Made by a program: the position numbers and the translations under genes. A DNA stretch of 64,000 nucleotides from Bog-473 sp963730395 (GTDB lineage Bacteria; Actinomycetota; Acidimicrobiia; Acidimicrobiales; RAAP-2): assembly GCA_963730395.1 (NCBI GenBank), contig CAVSSK010000030.1, positions 62,001-126,000 on the forward strand, written 5' to 3'. Each line of letters starts with the position of its first letter. The first letter of the stretch is position 1. The notes beneath the pieces were generated by a model that saw only the letters and a list, made by a program, of their open reading frames with translations, was not told the DNA's origin and did no database searches. Positions 9,457-18,906 of the stretch are shown here, one piece after another.

Positions 9457-10329
9457 GTGCTCCGGGGCCGACCGTGCACGGTCGAGCCCCTGCCAGGCGG
9501 CCTCACCAACCGGAACTACAAGATCACGACACCCGACGCGGTCTACGTGCTGCGCCACTCGAACCCGTCGTCCGCCGACGAGTTGGCCGTCGACCGCAAC
9601 GCCGAGTACGAGAACAGTGTCCGCGCCGCCGCCACCGGGGTGGGTGCGCCCGTCGTCGACTTCCTGCCCGATGACGGCGTCCTCGTCGTCGGCTTCCTCG
9701 AGGGGGAGTCGCTGACCGACGAGCACCTCCAGCGGCCCGGCGTCCTGCCGAGGGTGGCCGTGGCCTGCCGGCGGCTCCACGCCGGCGAACCTTTCGTCAA
9801 TCGCTTCGACATGTTCGAGCTCCAGGCCGACTACCTCGGGCGCGTCCGGCGCCGCGGCTTCCGCCTCCCGCCGGGCTACCTCGACCACGCCGGGACCGTC
9901 CGGCGCATCAGTGGGGCCCTGGGCGTCCGGCCCGTGGCGCCCCGGCCATGCAACAACGACCTGCTGGCCGCCAACTTCATCGACGACGGCCGGGCCGTCT
10001 CCATCATCGACTACGAGTACTCCGGCAACAACGATCCCTACTTCGAGCTCGGCAACCTCTGGAGCGAGTGCCACCTCTCCCTCGACCAGCTCGAGGAGCT
10101 GGTTGTCGAGTACGACGGCGCCCCCTCGCGGAGCCACCTGGCGCGGGCCCGCCTGTGGGGCCTCATGTCCCAATACGGGTGGACGCTGTGGGCGTCCATC
10201 CAGGACGCCACCAGCCCGATCGAGTTCGACTTCTGGAGCTGGGGGATGGAGAAGTACGAGCGGGCCGAAGCCACCTTCGCCGGACCCGACCTCGAACGCC
10301 TCCTGGCCGACGCGGCACGGGCAGACTGA
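9457..10329 (+). CDS. Choline kinase-like phosphotransferase (APH/LicA family)
   Basis: This 290-residue protein has the protein-kinase-like phosphotransferase fold. A glycine/asparagine loop (EPLPGGLTNRNYKI) is followed by YVLRHSNP with the ATP-contacting strand. The Brenner-type motif appears as CNNDLLAANFI in place of HxDxxxxN, and IIDYEYSGNNDPYFELGN is the DFG-like metal-binding motif typical of choline and ethanolamine kinases. It would phosphorylate an amino alcohol in the cytosol. The GTG at 9457 is the only start after an in-frame stop at 9403-9405. Another GTG at 9402 reads in a different frame and would need a base correction to join. It lies 77 bases after the permease and 34 bases before the dehydrogenase, in one operon. 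Confidence 0.75.
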   Translation: MLRGRPCTVEPLPGGLTNRNYKITTPDAVYVLRHSNPSSADELAVDRNAEYENSVRAAATGVGAPVVDFLPDDGVLVVGFLEGESLTDEHLQRPGVLPRVAVACRRLHAGEPFVNRFDMFELQADYLGRVRRRGFRLPPGYLDHAGTVRRISGALGVRPVAPRPCNNDLLAANFIDDGRAVSIIDYEYSGNNDPYFELGNLWSECHLSLDQLEELVVEYDGAPSRSHLARARLWGLMSQYGWTLWASIQDATSPIEFDFWSWGMEKYERAEATFAGPDLERLLADAARAD

Positions 10330-10363
10330 GTCCGGATGGGGGAAGTCAGGACGACCGAGGAAC

Positions 10364-12829
10364 ATGCGCCGACGGGGGGCGACCTGCCCGGACCGGGCCC
10401 GCGTCGTGATCATCGGCGGCGGCGTCATCGGGACCTCGACCGCGTACCACCTGGCCTGCCTGGGGTGGACCGACGTGCTGCTGCTCGAGCAGGGACAGCT
10501 GTCGTGTGGCACGACGTGGCACGCGGCGGGACTCCTCGGCCAGCTCCGGGCGAGCGAGGCGGGGACCCGCCTCGTGCAGTACTCCGCCCGTCTCTACGGC
10601 GAGCTCGAGGCGGAGACGGGCCTCGCCACCGGCCTCAAGCGGTGCGGCGGCGTGACGGTGGCGCGCACGCCCGAGCGGATGGTCCAGCTCCGCCGGACCG
10701 CGGCCACGGCCGAGGCCTACGACCTCGAGTGCGAGCTGCTCACCCCCCTCCAGGCTCTCGAGCGATACCCCGTCGTCGAGACGGGCGATCTGCTCGGCGC
10801 CCTGTGGCTACCCGGCGACGCCACGGTCAACCCAGTCGACGTGACGGCCTCCCTCGCCCGCGGGGCCCGTCTGCGGGGCATCCGAATCGAGGAGCACACC
10901 CGCGTGACCGGCGTCACCACGCGGGACGGCCGGGTGACCGGCGTCGTGACCGACCGGGGCGCCGTCGAGGCCGAGGTGGTCGTGAACTGTGGGGGCCAGT
11001 GGGCGAAGGCCGTCGGCCTCCTGTGCGGCGTCGACGTCCCGCTCCACTCGGCCGAGCACTTCTACGTGGTGACCGAGGGCATCGAGGGCGTCCACCCGGA
11101 CCTCCCCATCCTGCGCGACCCCGACGGGTACACGTACGTCAAGGAGGAGGTGGGCGGCCTCGTCGTCGGCGGATTCGAGCCGACGGCAAAGCCGTGGGTC
11201 GCCCCCGACGCGCTGCCGTACCCGTTCGAGTTCCAGCTCCTCGAGGAGGACTGGGATCACTTCAGCATCCTCATGGAGTCGGCCATCCACCGGATCCCCG
11301 CCCTTCAGCGCACCGGGCTGAAGAAGCTGTACAACGGCCCGGAGAGCTTCACGCCCGACAACCAGTTCGTCCTGGGCGAGGCACCAAACCTGGGCGGCTT
11401 CTTCGTCGGGGCCGGGTTCAACTCGGTCGGTATCGCCTCGGGCGGAGGCGCCGGCCGGGCCCTCGCCGAGTGGATCGTCGAGGGTGAACCGACGAGCGAT
11501 CTGGTGGCCGTCGACATCCGACGCTTCGCTCCGTTCAATGCCAACAACAGATGGCTGCGGGACCGGGTGGGCGAGGTCCTCGGCCTGCACTACGCGGTGC
11601 CCTGGCCCAACCGGGAATTGACGACGGCCCGCCCGTTCCGGCGGTCACCCCTCCACCACCTGCTCGCGAACAAAGGGGCCGTCTTCGGCTCGAAGATGGG
11701 GTGGGAGCGGCCCAACGTCTTCGCCCCGGCCGGCCGGCCCGCCGAGCTCGACTACACCTGGGACCGGCCCGAGTGGCTCGCCTGGTCGGCCGCCGAGCAG
11801 ACGGCCACCCGGGAGCGTGTGGCCCTCTTCGACGAAACATCCTTCGGCAAGCTCCTCGTGGTCGGTCGGGACGCCGAGACCGTGCTGCAGAGACTCTGCA
11901 CGGCGGACGTGGCCGTCGGGCCGGGCCGGGCCGTGTACACGGGGATGCTCAACGAGCGCGCCGGTTATGAGGCCGACGTGACCGTGACCCGCCTCGCACC
12001 CGACCGGTACCTCCTCGTGACGAGCGCGGCGTCGCCGGTGCGCGACGCGGTGTGGATCGAGCGACACTGCCACGCCAGCGAGCACGTCAGCGTGGTCGAC
12101 GTCTCCTCGGCGTACGCCGTCCTCGGCGTGATGGGCCCGGCGTCGCGCCAGCTGCTCGGCCGGCTCGGCTCGGCTGACCTGTCCGACGGGGCGTTCCCGT
12201 TCGCGACCAGCCGGGAGATCGCCCTCGGCTACGCGACGGTCCGAGCGACGAGGATCACCTACGTGGGGGAGCTCGGCTGGGAGCTCTACGTCCCGACCGA
12301 GTTCGCCGTGGGCGTCTATGAGGACCTGGTGGCGGCCGGTGCCGACTTCGACCTCGTCGACGCTGGGTACTACGCCATCAACAGTCTCCGCCTCGACAAG
12401 GGGTACCGGGCCTTCGGCACCGACCTCACCCCGGACCACAACCCGCTCGAAGCCGGCCTGCGCTTCACCTGCAAGCTCACGACCCCGTTCGACTTCGTTG
12501 GGCGGGCCGCGCTCGAGTCGGCGATCGAGGCGGGGCCCCGCCGGCGCCTGGTCTCCCTCCGCGTCGGCACGCCCGACTCCATGCTGTGGGGCGGCGAACT
12601 CATCCTCCACGACGGCGAGCCGGCCGGACAGGTGACGTCGGCGGCGTGGTCGGCGACGTGCGGGGCGGCCGTCGGTCTCGCCTACGTCTGGCGGCCGGAC
12701 CGCGGTCCCGTCGGCGCCGACGACCTGACCACCGGCACCTGGGAGGTGGTGGTGGGCGACACCGTGGCGCCACTCGAGGTCCGGACCGGTGCGTTCTACG
12801 ACCCGACCTCGGCCCGGGTCCGGGGTTGA
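10364..12829 (+). CDS. Dimethylglycine/sarcosine dehydrogenase-like flavoprotein with GcvT domains
   Basis: The protein has 821 residues, the usual length of DMGDH/SARDH-type enzymes. The N-terminus carries the FAD motif VVIIGGGVIGTSTAYHLACL, then CGTTWHAAGLLGQLR. The histidine in TWHAAG is the position that carries covalent flavin in dimethylglycine and sarcosine dehydrogenases. The middle domain includes YNGPESFTPDNQFVLGEAPN. From about residue 420 an aminomethyltransferase (GcvT) domain follows, with YTGMLNERAGYEADVTVTRL and ITYVGELGWELYVPTEF, for transferring the one-carbon unit to tetrahydrofolate. ATG 10364 is preceded by GAGG. The gene is intact, unlike its neighbours. Context suggests stepwise demethylation of a betaine- or choline-derived substrate; the actual substrate is unproven. 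Confidence 0.85.
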   Translation: MRRRGATCPDRARVVIIGGGVIGTSTAYHLACLGWTDVLLLEQGQLSCGTTWHAAGLLGQLRASEAGTRLVQYSARLYGELEAETGLATGLKRCGGVTVARTPERMVQLRRTAATAEAYDLECELLTPLQALERYPVVETGDLLGALWLPGDATVNPVDVTASLARGARLRGIRIEEHTRVTGVTTRDGRVTGVVTDRGAVEAEVVVNCGGQWAKAVGLLCGVDVPLHSAEHFYVVTEGIEGVHPDLPILRDPDGYTYVKEEVGGLVVGGFEPTAKPWVAPDALPYPFEFQLLEEDWDHFSILMESAIHRIPALQRTGLKKLYNGPESFTPDNQFVLGEAPNLGGFFVGAGFNSVGIASGGGAGRALAEWIVEGEPTSDLVAVDIRRFAPFNANNRWLRDRVGEVLGLHYAVPWPNRELTTARPFRRSPLHHLLANKGAVFGSKMGWERPNVFAPAGRPAELDYTWDRPEWLAWSAAEQTATRERVALFDETSFGKLLVVGRDAETVLQRLCTADVAVGPGRAVYTGMLNERAGYEADVTVTRLAPDRYLLVTSAASPVRDAVWIERHCHASEHVSVVDVSSAYAVLGVMGPASRQLLGRLGSADLSDGAFPFATSREIALGYATVRATRITYVGELGWELYVPTEFAVGVYEDLVAAGADFDLVDAGYYAINSLRLDKGYRAFGTDLTPDHNPLEAGLRFTCKLTTPFDFVGRAALESAIEAGPRRRLVSLRVGTPDSMLWGGELILHDGEPAGQVTSAAWSATCGAAVGLAYVWRPDRGPVGADDLTTGTWEVVVGDTVAPLEVRTGAFYDPTSARVRG

Positions 12830-13023
12830 GCCCGTCCCCGCTGCAGGGCCGTATCGTCCAACCGATCCGCCGAGCCCGTCTCGGCGACTCCTGACGAAGG
12901 ACCCTGTTCCGATCGAGCGATCGGCCCTACGGTCGCGAGTGGCGAAGACGGTCGGAGGACCAATGGAACAACGAGGCGATGCCCGTCGCGAACGTGCCCG
13001 GGCCGAGCGGGGTTGATGGATCC

Positions 13024-13878
13024 GTGAGCGCCATCCCCGTCGAGTTCGACCAAACCTTCGTCGATCACGGCCATCGCCTCGTCTACGACGTCTACGGCTC
13101 GTCCTCGAGCCCGCTCGTGGTGTACCTGCACGGCCTGCTGCTGGACGCGGAGCTCAACCGGGGCATCGCCCAGGCCCTGGCCGAGCAGGGCCACCGGGTC
13201 GTGCTCTTGGACCTGCTCGGCCACGGCCGGAGCGACAAGCCGACCCACGCGTCGACATACCGCATCGACAGCTACGCCGACCAGGTCATCGCGCTCCTGG
13301 ACCACCTCGGGGTCGAGGAGGCCGTGCTCGGGGGCATCTCGCTCGGCGCCAACGTCAGCCTGTTCGCCGCCACCCGCTACCCGGAACGCACGCGGGCACT
13401 CATCCTCGAGATGCCCGTGTTGGAGCGGGCGGTGCCGGCCGCGGCCATGATGTTCGTGCCGATGGTCCTCTGCGCCCACTACGGGCGGCGGGTGATGAAC
13501 GTCACTTCCGGCCTGATGCGCCGCATCCCCAGGACGAGAATCGGCCCGCTCAACAGCGTGCTGAACGCGATGTCGGTGTCGCCCGACGCCACCTCGGCCG
13601 TGTTGCACGGAGTGCTGGTCGGGCCGGTGGCACCCACCCAGGAGCAGCGCCGCTCCATTCAGGTCCCGACCCTCGTGCTCGCGCACCGCTACGACCTCAT
13701 CCACCCCTTCGACGACGCCGTCGGCCTCGTCGGGCGGATGCCAAACGGCGTGCTCGTCCGGGCCCGATCCCCGCTCGAGCTCCGGCTCCGGCCCAAGCGG
13801 CTCACCGAGGAGATCGTGGTGTTCCTGTCCGCCCTCGACCCGACCCCAGCTAGAAGACACCCATACCGGTCCGCCTGA
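13024..13878 (+). CDS. Alpha/beta-hydrolase fold protein
   Basis: This 284-residue cytosolic alpha/beta hydrolase carries the oxyanion strand-loop VVYLHGLLLDAEL, the strand-turn LLGHGRSDKP and the nucleophile elbow GGISLGANVS, with serine as the expected nucleophile. The acid residue probably lies in LAHRYDLIHPFDDA. In the position where the catalytic histidine is normally found (just before the last helix), the sequence reads ARSPLELRLRPKRL, with no histidine. The protein may therefore lack hydrolytic activity or use a displaced histidine. GTG 13024 was preferred because homology-like sequence begins there; an in-frame ATG at 12979 is also possible. The substrate is unknown. Confidence 0.75.
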   Translation: MSAIPVEFDQTFVDHGHRLVYDVYGSSSSPLVVYLHGLLLDAELNRGIAQALAEQGHRVVLLDLLGHGRSDKPTHASTYRIDSYADQVIALLDHLGVEEAVLGGISLGANVSLFAATRYPERTRALILEMPVLERAVPAAAMMFVPMVLCAHYGRRVMNVTSGLMRRIPRTRIGPLNSVLNAMSVSPDATSAVLHGVLVGPVAPTQEQRRSIQVPTLVLAHRYDLIHPFDDAVGLVGRMPNGVLVRARSPLELRLRPKRLTEEIVVFLSALDPTPARRHPYRSA

Positions 13879-13962
13879 ACCGGAGGTCCCGTCGCCAACT
13901 CCTCGCCGCAATGGGGCGAACGGCCCTGCCGCGGGAGACCAAGCAGCGCGACAACAGGAGCA

Positions 13963-14817
13963 ATGGCGTCGACAGACCGCTCCTCAGGGCCTGCCCCGGT
14001 ACGGCCGAAGCACCGCCATGTCGCCCGTTGGGTGGTGCTCGGGATCGTCGTCGTCGTCCTCATTGGCGGCAGCACCTTCGCCTACCTGTGGTCCCGCAGC
14101 GGCGCCCACGCCGTGTCCTCGAGCGAAGCCATCGAGCGCTTCCGGCACCAGGATCCGAACGGCTCCGACAACGTGGTCGGCCCACTCCCGGGCGTTTATG
14201 CCTACCAGGGCACGGGCATCGAGACGATCTCGGTCCCCCCAAAGTCCCAGTCCGAAGGCCCCGGGATGCCGGGCACCGTCGTCCGGCGCCCCGGCGGGTG
14301 CTTCGAGTTCCGGATCGACTTCTCGGATCACCACTGGCAGAGCTGGGACTACTGCGTGCACGACGGGGCGCTGGAGTCGCCGGGACGAGCCGGCTACTAC
14401 AACTGGGACTTCGTCGCGTTCCATGTCGACGACACGTCGACGTTCGCGTGCCAACCGGTGGTCACCACCGTCCCCGACCCCATCGTGAGCGGGACGGTCT
14501 CCAAGGTGGCGTGCACGGGGAGCAACGACAAACTCTCCACCGGTCCGGTCATTATGCGGGGCACCTCGACCCTGGTCCGGTCGGGCGACATCAGGGTCGG
14601 CAGCCGGACGCTCGCCGCCGTCCTCGTGGCAGAGCACGTGACGTTCTCGAAGGGGCAGAGCGGCTCGAACGACACGAGCACATGGTTCGCCGTCTCGACC
14701 GGTCTGCCGCTGCGTGGGACGTGGCACACGAGGGTGTCCACGACGTCGCCGGTCGGCATCTCGACGCTCGACGCCCACGGGGACTTCAACCTGACCTCGG
14801 TGACACCCAGCCGCTGA
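13963..14817 (+). CDS. Membrane-anchored hypothetical protein
   Basis: This 284-residue protein starts at an ATG preceded by AGGAG. A basic N-terminus leads into one transmembrane helix at about residues 21-42 (ARWVVLGIVVVVLIGGSTFA), followed by an exported domain of about 240 residues. That domain has an early GVYAYQGTGIETISVPP segment, two conserved-looking tryptophan/cysteine-containing stretches (HHWQSWDYCV, and FACQPVVTTV with VACTGSN) and several aromatic positions, which suggest a beta-rich fold with one or two disulfides. No catalytic motif was recognised and no family name can be given. It stands between a hydrolase on the same strand and a convergent amidohydrolase. Confidence 0.65.
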   Translation: MASTDRSSGPAPVRPKHRHVARWVVLGIVVVVLIGGSTFAYLWSRSGAHAVSSSEAIERFRHQDPNGSDNVVGPLPGVYAYQGTGIETISVPPKSQSEGPGMPGTVVRRPGGCFEFRIDFSDHHWQSWDYCVHDGALESPGRAGYYNWDFVAFHVDDTSTFACQPVVTTVPDPIVSGTVSKVACTGSNDKLSTGPVIMRGTSTLVRSGDIRVGSRTLAAVLVAEHVTFSKGQSGSNDTSTWFAVSTGLPLRGTWHTRVSTTSPVGISTLDAHGDFNLTSVTPSR

Positions 14818-14865
14818 CGCGGTCGGGTCCGAATTGTCGACGGAATCTGCGTACGGGCGGGCCCG

Positions 14866-16032
14866 TCAGAGCCGATAGAGCTTCGCGGCGTTCTCCCCCA
14901 GGATCTTGCGCTGCACCGACGGCGCCAGCGTCGACATCTTCTCGGCCACGGTGTCGAGTGGCTTGGGGTAGAGGCAGGTCGGGTGGGGGAAGTCCGTCTC
15001 GAAGAGGACGTTGTCCTCCCCGACCGAGGCGATGAGCGCCGGCACGTTGTTCTTCTCGAACCAGAACGTCGCGTAGAGATTCCGCCGGAAATACTCCGAG
15101 GGCAGCATCGACATGTGCGCCAGTTGCTTGGGTGCATTCTCGGACATCTCGTAATCAAGTGCGTCGAGAATGAAGGGGATCCAGCCGACGCCGCTCTCCA
15201 CCGAGACCATCTTGAGCGTCGGGTGACGGTCCAGCATGCCGCTCAGGATGATGTTCGTGACCACCCGGGCGTTCCCGATGAACAGCAGCGCCCCGCCGAT
15301 GGCCAGCTTCGTGTCCTCGTCCTGGGACTCCCAGGGGTAGGTGCCGAAATAGGTCATGGTGGTCAGGCTGGCGCCGATGTGGAAGTGGACCGGGAGCGCC
15401 AGATCGGCACAGACTTCCCACAGCGGGTCCCAGGCCCGGTTGGCCAGGTCGGGCGCGCCGAGATCCTGGGTGTCCGACGTCATGTTGACACCGCGCAGGT
15501 CCAGCGCGGCCACCCGCTTCGCCTCGGTCACGCAGGCCGCAGGGTCCCAGGCCGGCAGCACCGGCATGGGGAGGAGGCGCTGCCCCGAGTCGGCCTGCAC
15601 CTCTGCCATGGCGTCGTTGTAGATCTGCACGCACAGGAGCCGGAGCTCGGGGTCCTTCACCACGTCGGAGATCCCCTGGCCACCGAGCCCGATGGAGTTG
15701 GGGAAACACACCTGTGCCCAGATGCCCGAGTCGTCCATGACCTCAATGCGCGCCTTGGGGTCGTACGCTCCGACGTGGATCCGGTCGATCGTCCACTCGT
15801 AGAGCGCCTCGAGCGCGCGTCCCTTGCCGCCTTCGCGATCGATCACGCCGCCCCCGCCAGCGAAGCCCAGCTCGGCGCCGTCGACGTACCACATCGGTTT
15901 GCCGTCGACATCCACGACGCGGGGTACCCGGTCCCTGTACTTGGCCGGGGCACGGCTGGTCCACAGGTCATGGGCCTCGGTGAGGTGGGTGTCCGCGTCG
16001 ATCACCCGCAACCCCTCGAGTGCAAGCGCCAT
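14866..16032 (-). CDS. Amidohydrolase_2 (ACMSD-like metal-dependent hydrolase)
   Basis: This 388-residue TIM-barrel metallohydrolase of the amidohydrolase superfamily, group 2, has the N-terminal metal-binding motif as VIDADTHLTE (DxDTH form). A central HFHIGAS supplies a further metal histidine, and the C-terminal barrel aspartate lies in VLFETDFPHPT. Relatives include 2-amino-3-carboxymuconate semialdehyde decarboxylase-like and aromatic decarboxylase-like enzymes. Actinobacteria often hold many paralogues of unknown substrate. The ATG at 16032 is 52 bases from the divergent GTG of the next hydrolase, so the promoters overlap. Confidence 0.8.
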   Translation of the reverse strand: MALALEGLRVIDADTHLTEAHDLWTSRAPAKYRDRVPRVVDVDGKPMWYVDGAELGFAGGGGVIDREGGKGRALEALYEWTIDRIHVGAYDPKARIEVMDDSGIWAQVCFPNSIGLGGQGISDVVKDPELRLLCVQIYNDAMAEVQADSGQRLLPMPVLPAWDPAACVTEAKRVAALDLRGVNMTSDTQDLGAPDLANRAWDPLWEVCADLALPVHFHIGASLTTMTYFGTYPWESQDEDTKLAIGGALLFIGNARVVTNIILSGMLDRHPTLKMVSVESGVGWIPFILDALDYEMSENAPKQLAHMSMLPSEYFRRNLYATFWFEKNNVPALIASVGEDNVLFETDFPHPTCLYPKPLDTVAEKMSTLAPSVQRKILGENAAKLYRL

Positions 16033-16083
16033 GTTCCTCCCAGCTCAGCGACGACGGTCAACCCTACGACGTAGGGTACGGCC

Positions 16084-16938
16084 GTGCCCGTGGCAGAGAT
16101 CGAGGGACTGCGGATCGCCTACGACGTGCTCGGTGAGGGCGACCCCTGGGTCATCACCCCGGGCGGCCGGTTCAGCAAGGACGCCCCCGGCATCCGCGAG
16201 CTGGCCGCGGCCCTCGCCGAGACCGGGAAACGGGTGCTCGTGTGGGACCGGCCCAACACCGGGGCGTCCGACGTCTGCTTCGAAGGCAACTCCGAGTCGG
16301 CCATGCAGGCCGACGTCCTGGCGGCGCTGTTGCGGGATCTCGACCTGGCGCCCGCCGTCATCGTGGGCGGCTCCGGCGGCTCGCGGGTCTCCCTGCTCAC
16401 GGCGGCCCGCCACCGCGACGTGGCCCGGGCGCTCGCCCTGTGGTGGATCAGCGGCGGGCCCTACGGCTTGCTCTCGCTGGCCACCCACTACTGCGGAGAG
16501 TCCATCGCCTCCGCCTGGAGGGGCGGGATGGCCGCCGTGGCCGGCCTGCCGGAGTGGGCCGAGGTCCTCGAACGCAACCCGGCCAACCGGGAGCGCTTCC
16601 TCGCCCAGGACCCGGTGGCGTTCATCGCCACCCTCGAGGAGTGGATGCTGGCCTATTGCCCCCGCCCGGGCCAGCTCGTACCCGGCGTGACCGACGACGA
16701 GGTCCGCGGACTCGACCTGCCTGCGCTGGTGTTCCGCAGCGGCGCCAGCGACCCCCACCACACGAGGGCCACGTCGGAGCACCTGGCCGCCCTGCTTCCC
16801 GGTGCCCAGCTGGTCGAGCCGCCGTGGGGCGACACCGAGTGGAACGAACGCATGGTCGCGGCGGCAGCGGGCGAGGGCCTGTTCGCCCGCTGGCCCCGCC
16901 TGGCACCCGGGCTGGCGGACTGGTCAGCCGCGCTCTGA
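16084..16938 (+). CDS. Alpha/beta-hydrolase fold protein
   Basis: The protein has 284 residues from a GTG start. The fold is indicated by AYDVLGEGDPWVITPGG, VLVWDRPNTGASDV and the nucleophile elbow VIVGGSGGSRVSL. The catalytic acid may be in FRSGASDPHHT. The usual C-terminal histidine segment reads PPWGDTEWNERM, in which no histidine is present. Activity therefore cannot be assumed, although the HH pair in DPHHT could substitute. It shares a divergent promoter region with the amidohydrolase and ends 13 bases from the convergent MFS gene. Its substrate is unknown. Confidence 0.75.
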   Translation: MPVAEIEGLRIAYDVLGEGDPWVITPGGRFSKDAPGIRELAAALAETGKRVLVWDRPNTGASDVCFEGNSESAMQADVLAALLRDLDLAPAVIVGGSGGSRVSLLTAARHRDVARALALWWISGGPYGLLSLATHYCGESIASAWRGGMAAVAGLPEWAEVLERNPANRERFLAQDPVAFIATLEEWMLAYCPRPGQLVPGVTDDEVRGLDLPALVFRSGASDPHHTRATSEHLAALLPGAQLVEPPWGDTEWNERMVAAAAGEGLFARWPRLAPGLADWSAAL

Positions 16939-16951
16939 ACCCCGGCGTCCG

Positions 16952-18796
16952 TCAACCGACAGGGGCAGCCTCGGTTTCGCGGGCCAGCTTGGCCAGCTCT
17001 TCCGAGATGATGCGGTCGTGCTCCGCGAGATCGCGTCGCGCCGCCCGTGGGCTCCAGCGCCCGCGCATGAAGAAGACGAGGATGGCGAACACCAGCATGC
17101 CGATGAGGCAGACGGTCCACCACCTCTTCCATTCGTCGGGCGAGGCCTTCTGGGCCGGCACCAGCTTCTGCTCGGCCACGAGCAGGCTGGCCAGGTTCTG
17201 CGAGTGCACGCCGACCTTCGACTGGATCTCGGCCTGGCTCACCGGCTGGCCGTTCTGAATGGCGGTCGCCAGCGGGCTGTAGGCGAGCAGGCCCTGGACC
17301 TGGGGGTTCGACAGGCCGCCGGCTGCAGTCAGCGCTTGGCCGAGGTTGTGCGTCGAGTTGCACGTGGCGAGCACGGTGGCCAGTGTCTGCGGCCCCGCCT
17401 CTTTCGTGGCCCGCAACCCGCTGATCACCGAGGCGGGTGCCGCGGTCGAGTTGCACGCAGGAGGTGTCGTCGTGGGGGCGTAGGGCTGCGCGGCCTGGAT
17501 CGTCTGCAAGGTGGCGCCCGCCGTCTGGTTGTCCACCAGCACGGTCGACGTGGTGATCACGTGGGGCAGCACCAGGAAGGACAGGGCGACGGTGATGCGC
17601 AGGATCCATCCCCAGACGGCGAGCCCTGACGCCGTCAAGGCAGGATTGTGCGATTCGACCTGCTCGGTGTAGTTCGCCATCCACGGCGCATAGGCGATGG
17701 AGATGGACACAGCCAGCAGCACGATCACCAGGACGTTGGCGTAGTAGCCCGTGTGGGGGTGGCCCGTCTGCACGATGAGGAAGCCCATCATCACCATGGC
17801 GCAGATCGCCCCGACGAGCATGAACGGCTTGCGGACCCGCGCCCAGTCCGACAGCGCCCCGGCGACGACCAGTCCGATCGAGAGGGAGGCGGCAAGCCAC
17901 ACGTTGATGCCGTTCGCCTGCGGGGTGGTCCGGTTGAACGTCACCACCCAGTAGATCGTGAGCACGCTGACCGACGCGTAGTAGAAGAGCAGGAACACCG
18001 AGATCGCGATGGACGAGGCGACGAGGTCGATCTTCATCATGGAGCGGATCGGGTGCCGGGTCACCTTCTCGACGTCGATCCCCTTGGCGCGTGCCTCGAC
18101 CAGCGCCCGCTCGCGCTCGGAGACCATCAGCTGGTCGCGCAGCTGCGGGGAGAGCTCGCGCAGGAAGAAGAACGCGATCACGACCACGACCATGCAGACC
18201 AGGCCCGAGATGATGAACTGGTCCTGCCACGGCGCGAGGTGGTCCAGCGTGTGAGTGGCCACGAGGCTGGCACAGAGGGCACCCATGGTGGGTCCGAGAG
18301 CCCAGAAGCCCATCGCCACGCCGCGTCCCATCTGCGGAGAGAAGTCGCGCATCAGCGCCGGCGTCGAGACGAGGATGACGCCCTCCACGAACCCGATCAC
18401 GCAGTACGACGCGGCGAACCAGAACTTCTCGGTGATGTGGGGGATGGCAAAGAGCTGGATCAGCGCGACGACCAGGGTCCCGTAGATGGTGAGGTTGGCC
18501 CGACCGATCTTGTCGGAGAGTCCGCCGAGGAACGCGCTGAAGGCGCCGATCGCGTTGGACACCACGAGGAGGTACAAGAAGTACTGGAACGACATGTGGT
18601 AGTAGGGCAGCATCAACGGGGTGACCGCGCCCTCCACGTAGTAGAGGTAGTAGAGCATGATCGTGGTGAGCACCACGATGGAGAGGTAGCCGAATCGCGG
18701 CCACGTGTCCGGGTACTTGTAGAGCTGGCGCCGCCCCAGGGCGTTCGCCCACCCCTGCCTGGCGGGGACCGGAGCACTCACCGCTGTCGTGGTCAT
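16952..18796 (-). CDS. MFS transporter with large extracytoplasmic insertion
   Basis: This 614-residue inner-membrane permease has the MFS signature between helices 2 and 3 (GGLSDKIGRANLTIYG) and its half-repeat later (GALSDWARVRKPFMLVG). After the eleventh helix (LSFLVLPHVI) comes a hydrophilic insertion of about 130 residues, rich in T, A and N and with two cysteines (PPACNSTAAP, LATCNST), before the last helix (VCLIGMLVFAILVFFM) and a charged C-terminal tail. ATG 18796 is preceded by AAAGGGGA; an upstream in-frame start is less likely. It is divergent from the acyltransferase operon and shares a promoter region containing DosR-box-like sites. The substrate is unknown; organic acid or lipid-related transport would fit the context. 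Confidence 0.8.
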   Translation of the reverse strand: MTTTAVSAPVPARQGWANALGRRQLYKYPDTWPRFGYLSIVVLTTIMLYYLYYVEGAVTPLMLPYYHMSFQYFLYLLVVSNAIGAFSAFLGGLSDKIGRANLTIYGTLVVALIQLFAIPHITEKFWFAASYCVIGFVEGVILVSTPALMRDFSPQMGRGVAMGFWALGPTMGALCASLVATHTLDHLAPWQDQFIISGLVCMVVVVIAFFFLRELSPQLRDQLMVSERERALVEARAKGIDVEKVTRHPIRSMMKIDLVASSIAISVFLLFYYASVSVLTIYWVVTFNRTTPQANGINVWLAASLSIGLVVAGALSDWARVRKPFMLVGAICAMVMMGFLIVQTGHPHTGYYANVLVIVLLAVSISIAYAPWMANYTEQVESHNPALTASGLAVWGWILRITVALSFLVLPHVITTSTVLVDNQTAGATLQTIQAAQPYAPTTTPPACNSTAAPASVISGLRATKEAGPQTLATVLATCNSTHNLGQALTAAGGLSNPQVQGLLAYSPLATAIQNGQPVSQAEIQSKVGVHSQNLASLLVAEQKLVPAQKASPDEWKRWWTVCLIGMLVFAILVFFMRGRWSPRAARRDLAEHDRIISEELAKLARETEAAPVG

Positions 18797-18906
18797 GTTG
18801 GATCCCCTTTCCACGCGTCCGTGGCCCCATGCCCCCCACGGCCCAGCCCACGGACCGACCACGGCATCGAGTCACCCCCGATGCTAGGACCACGACGGTG
18901 CGGGCT

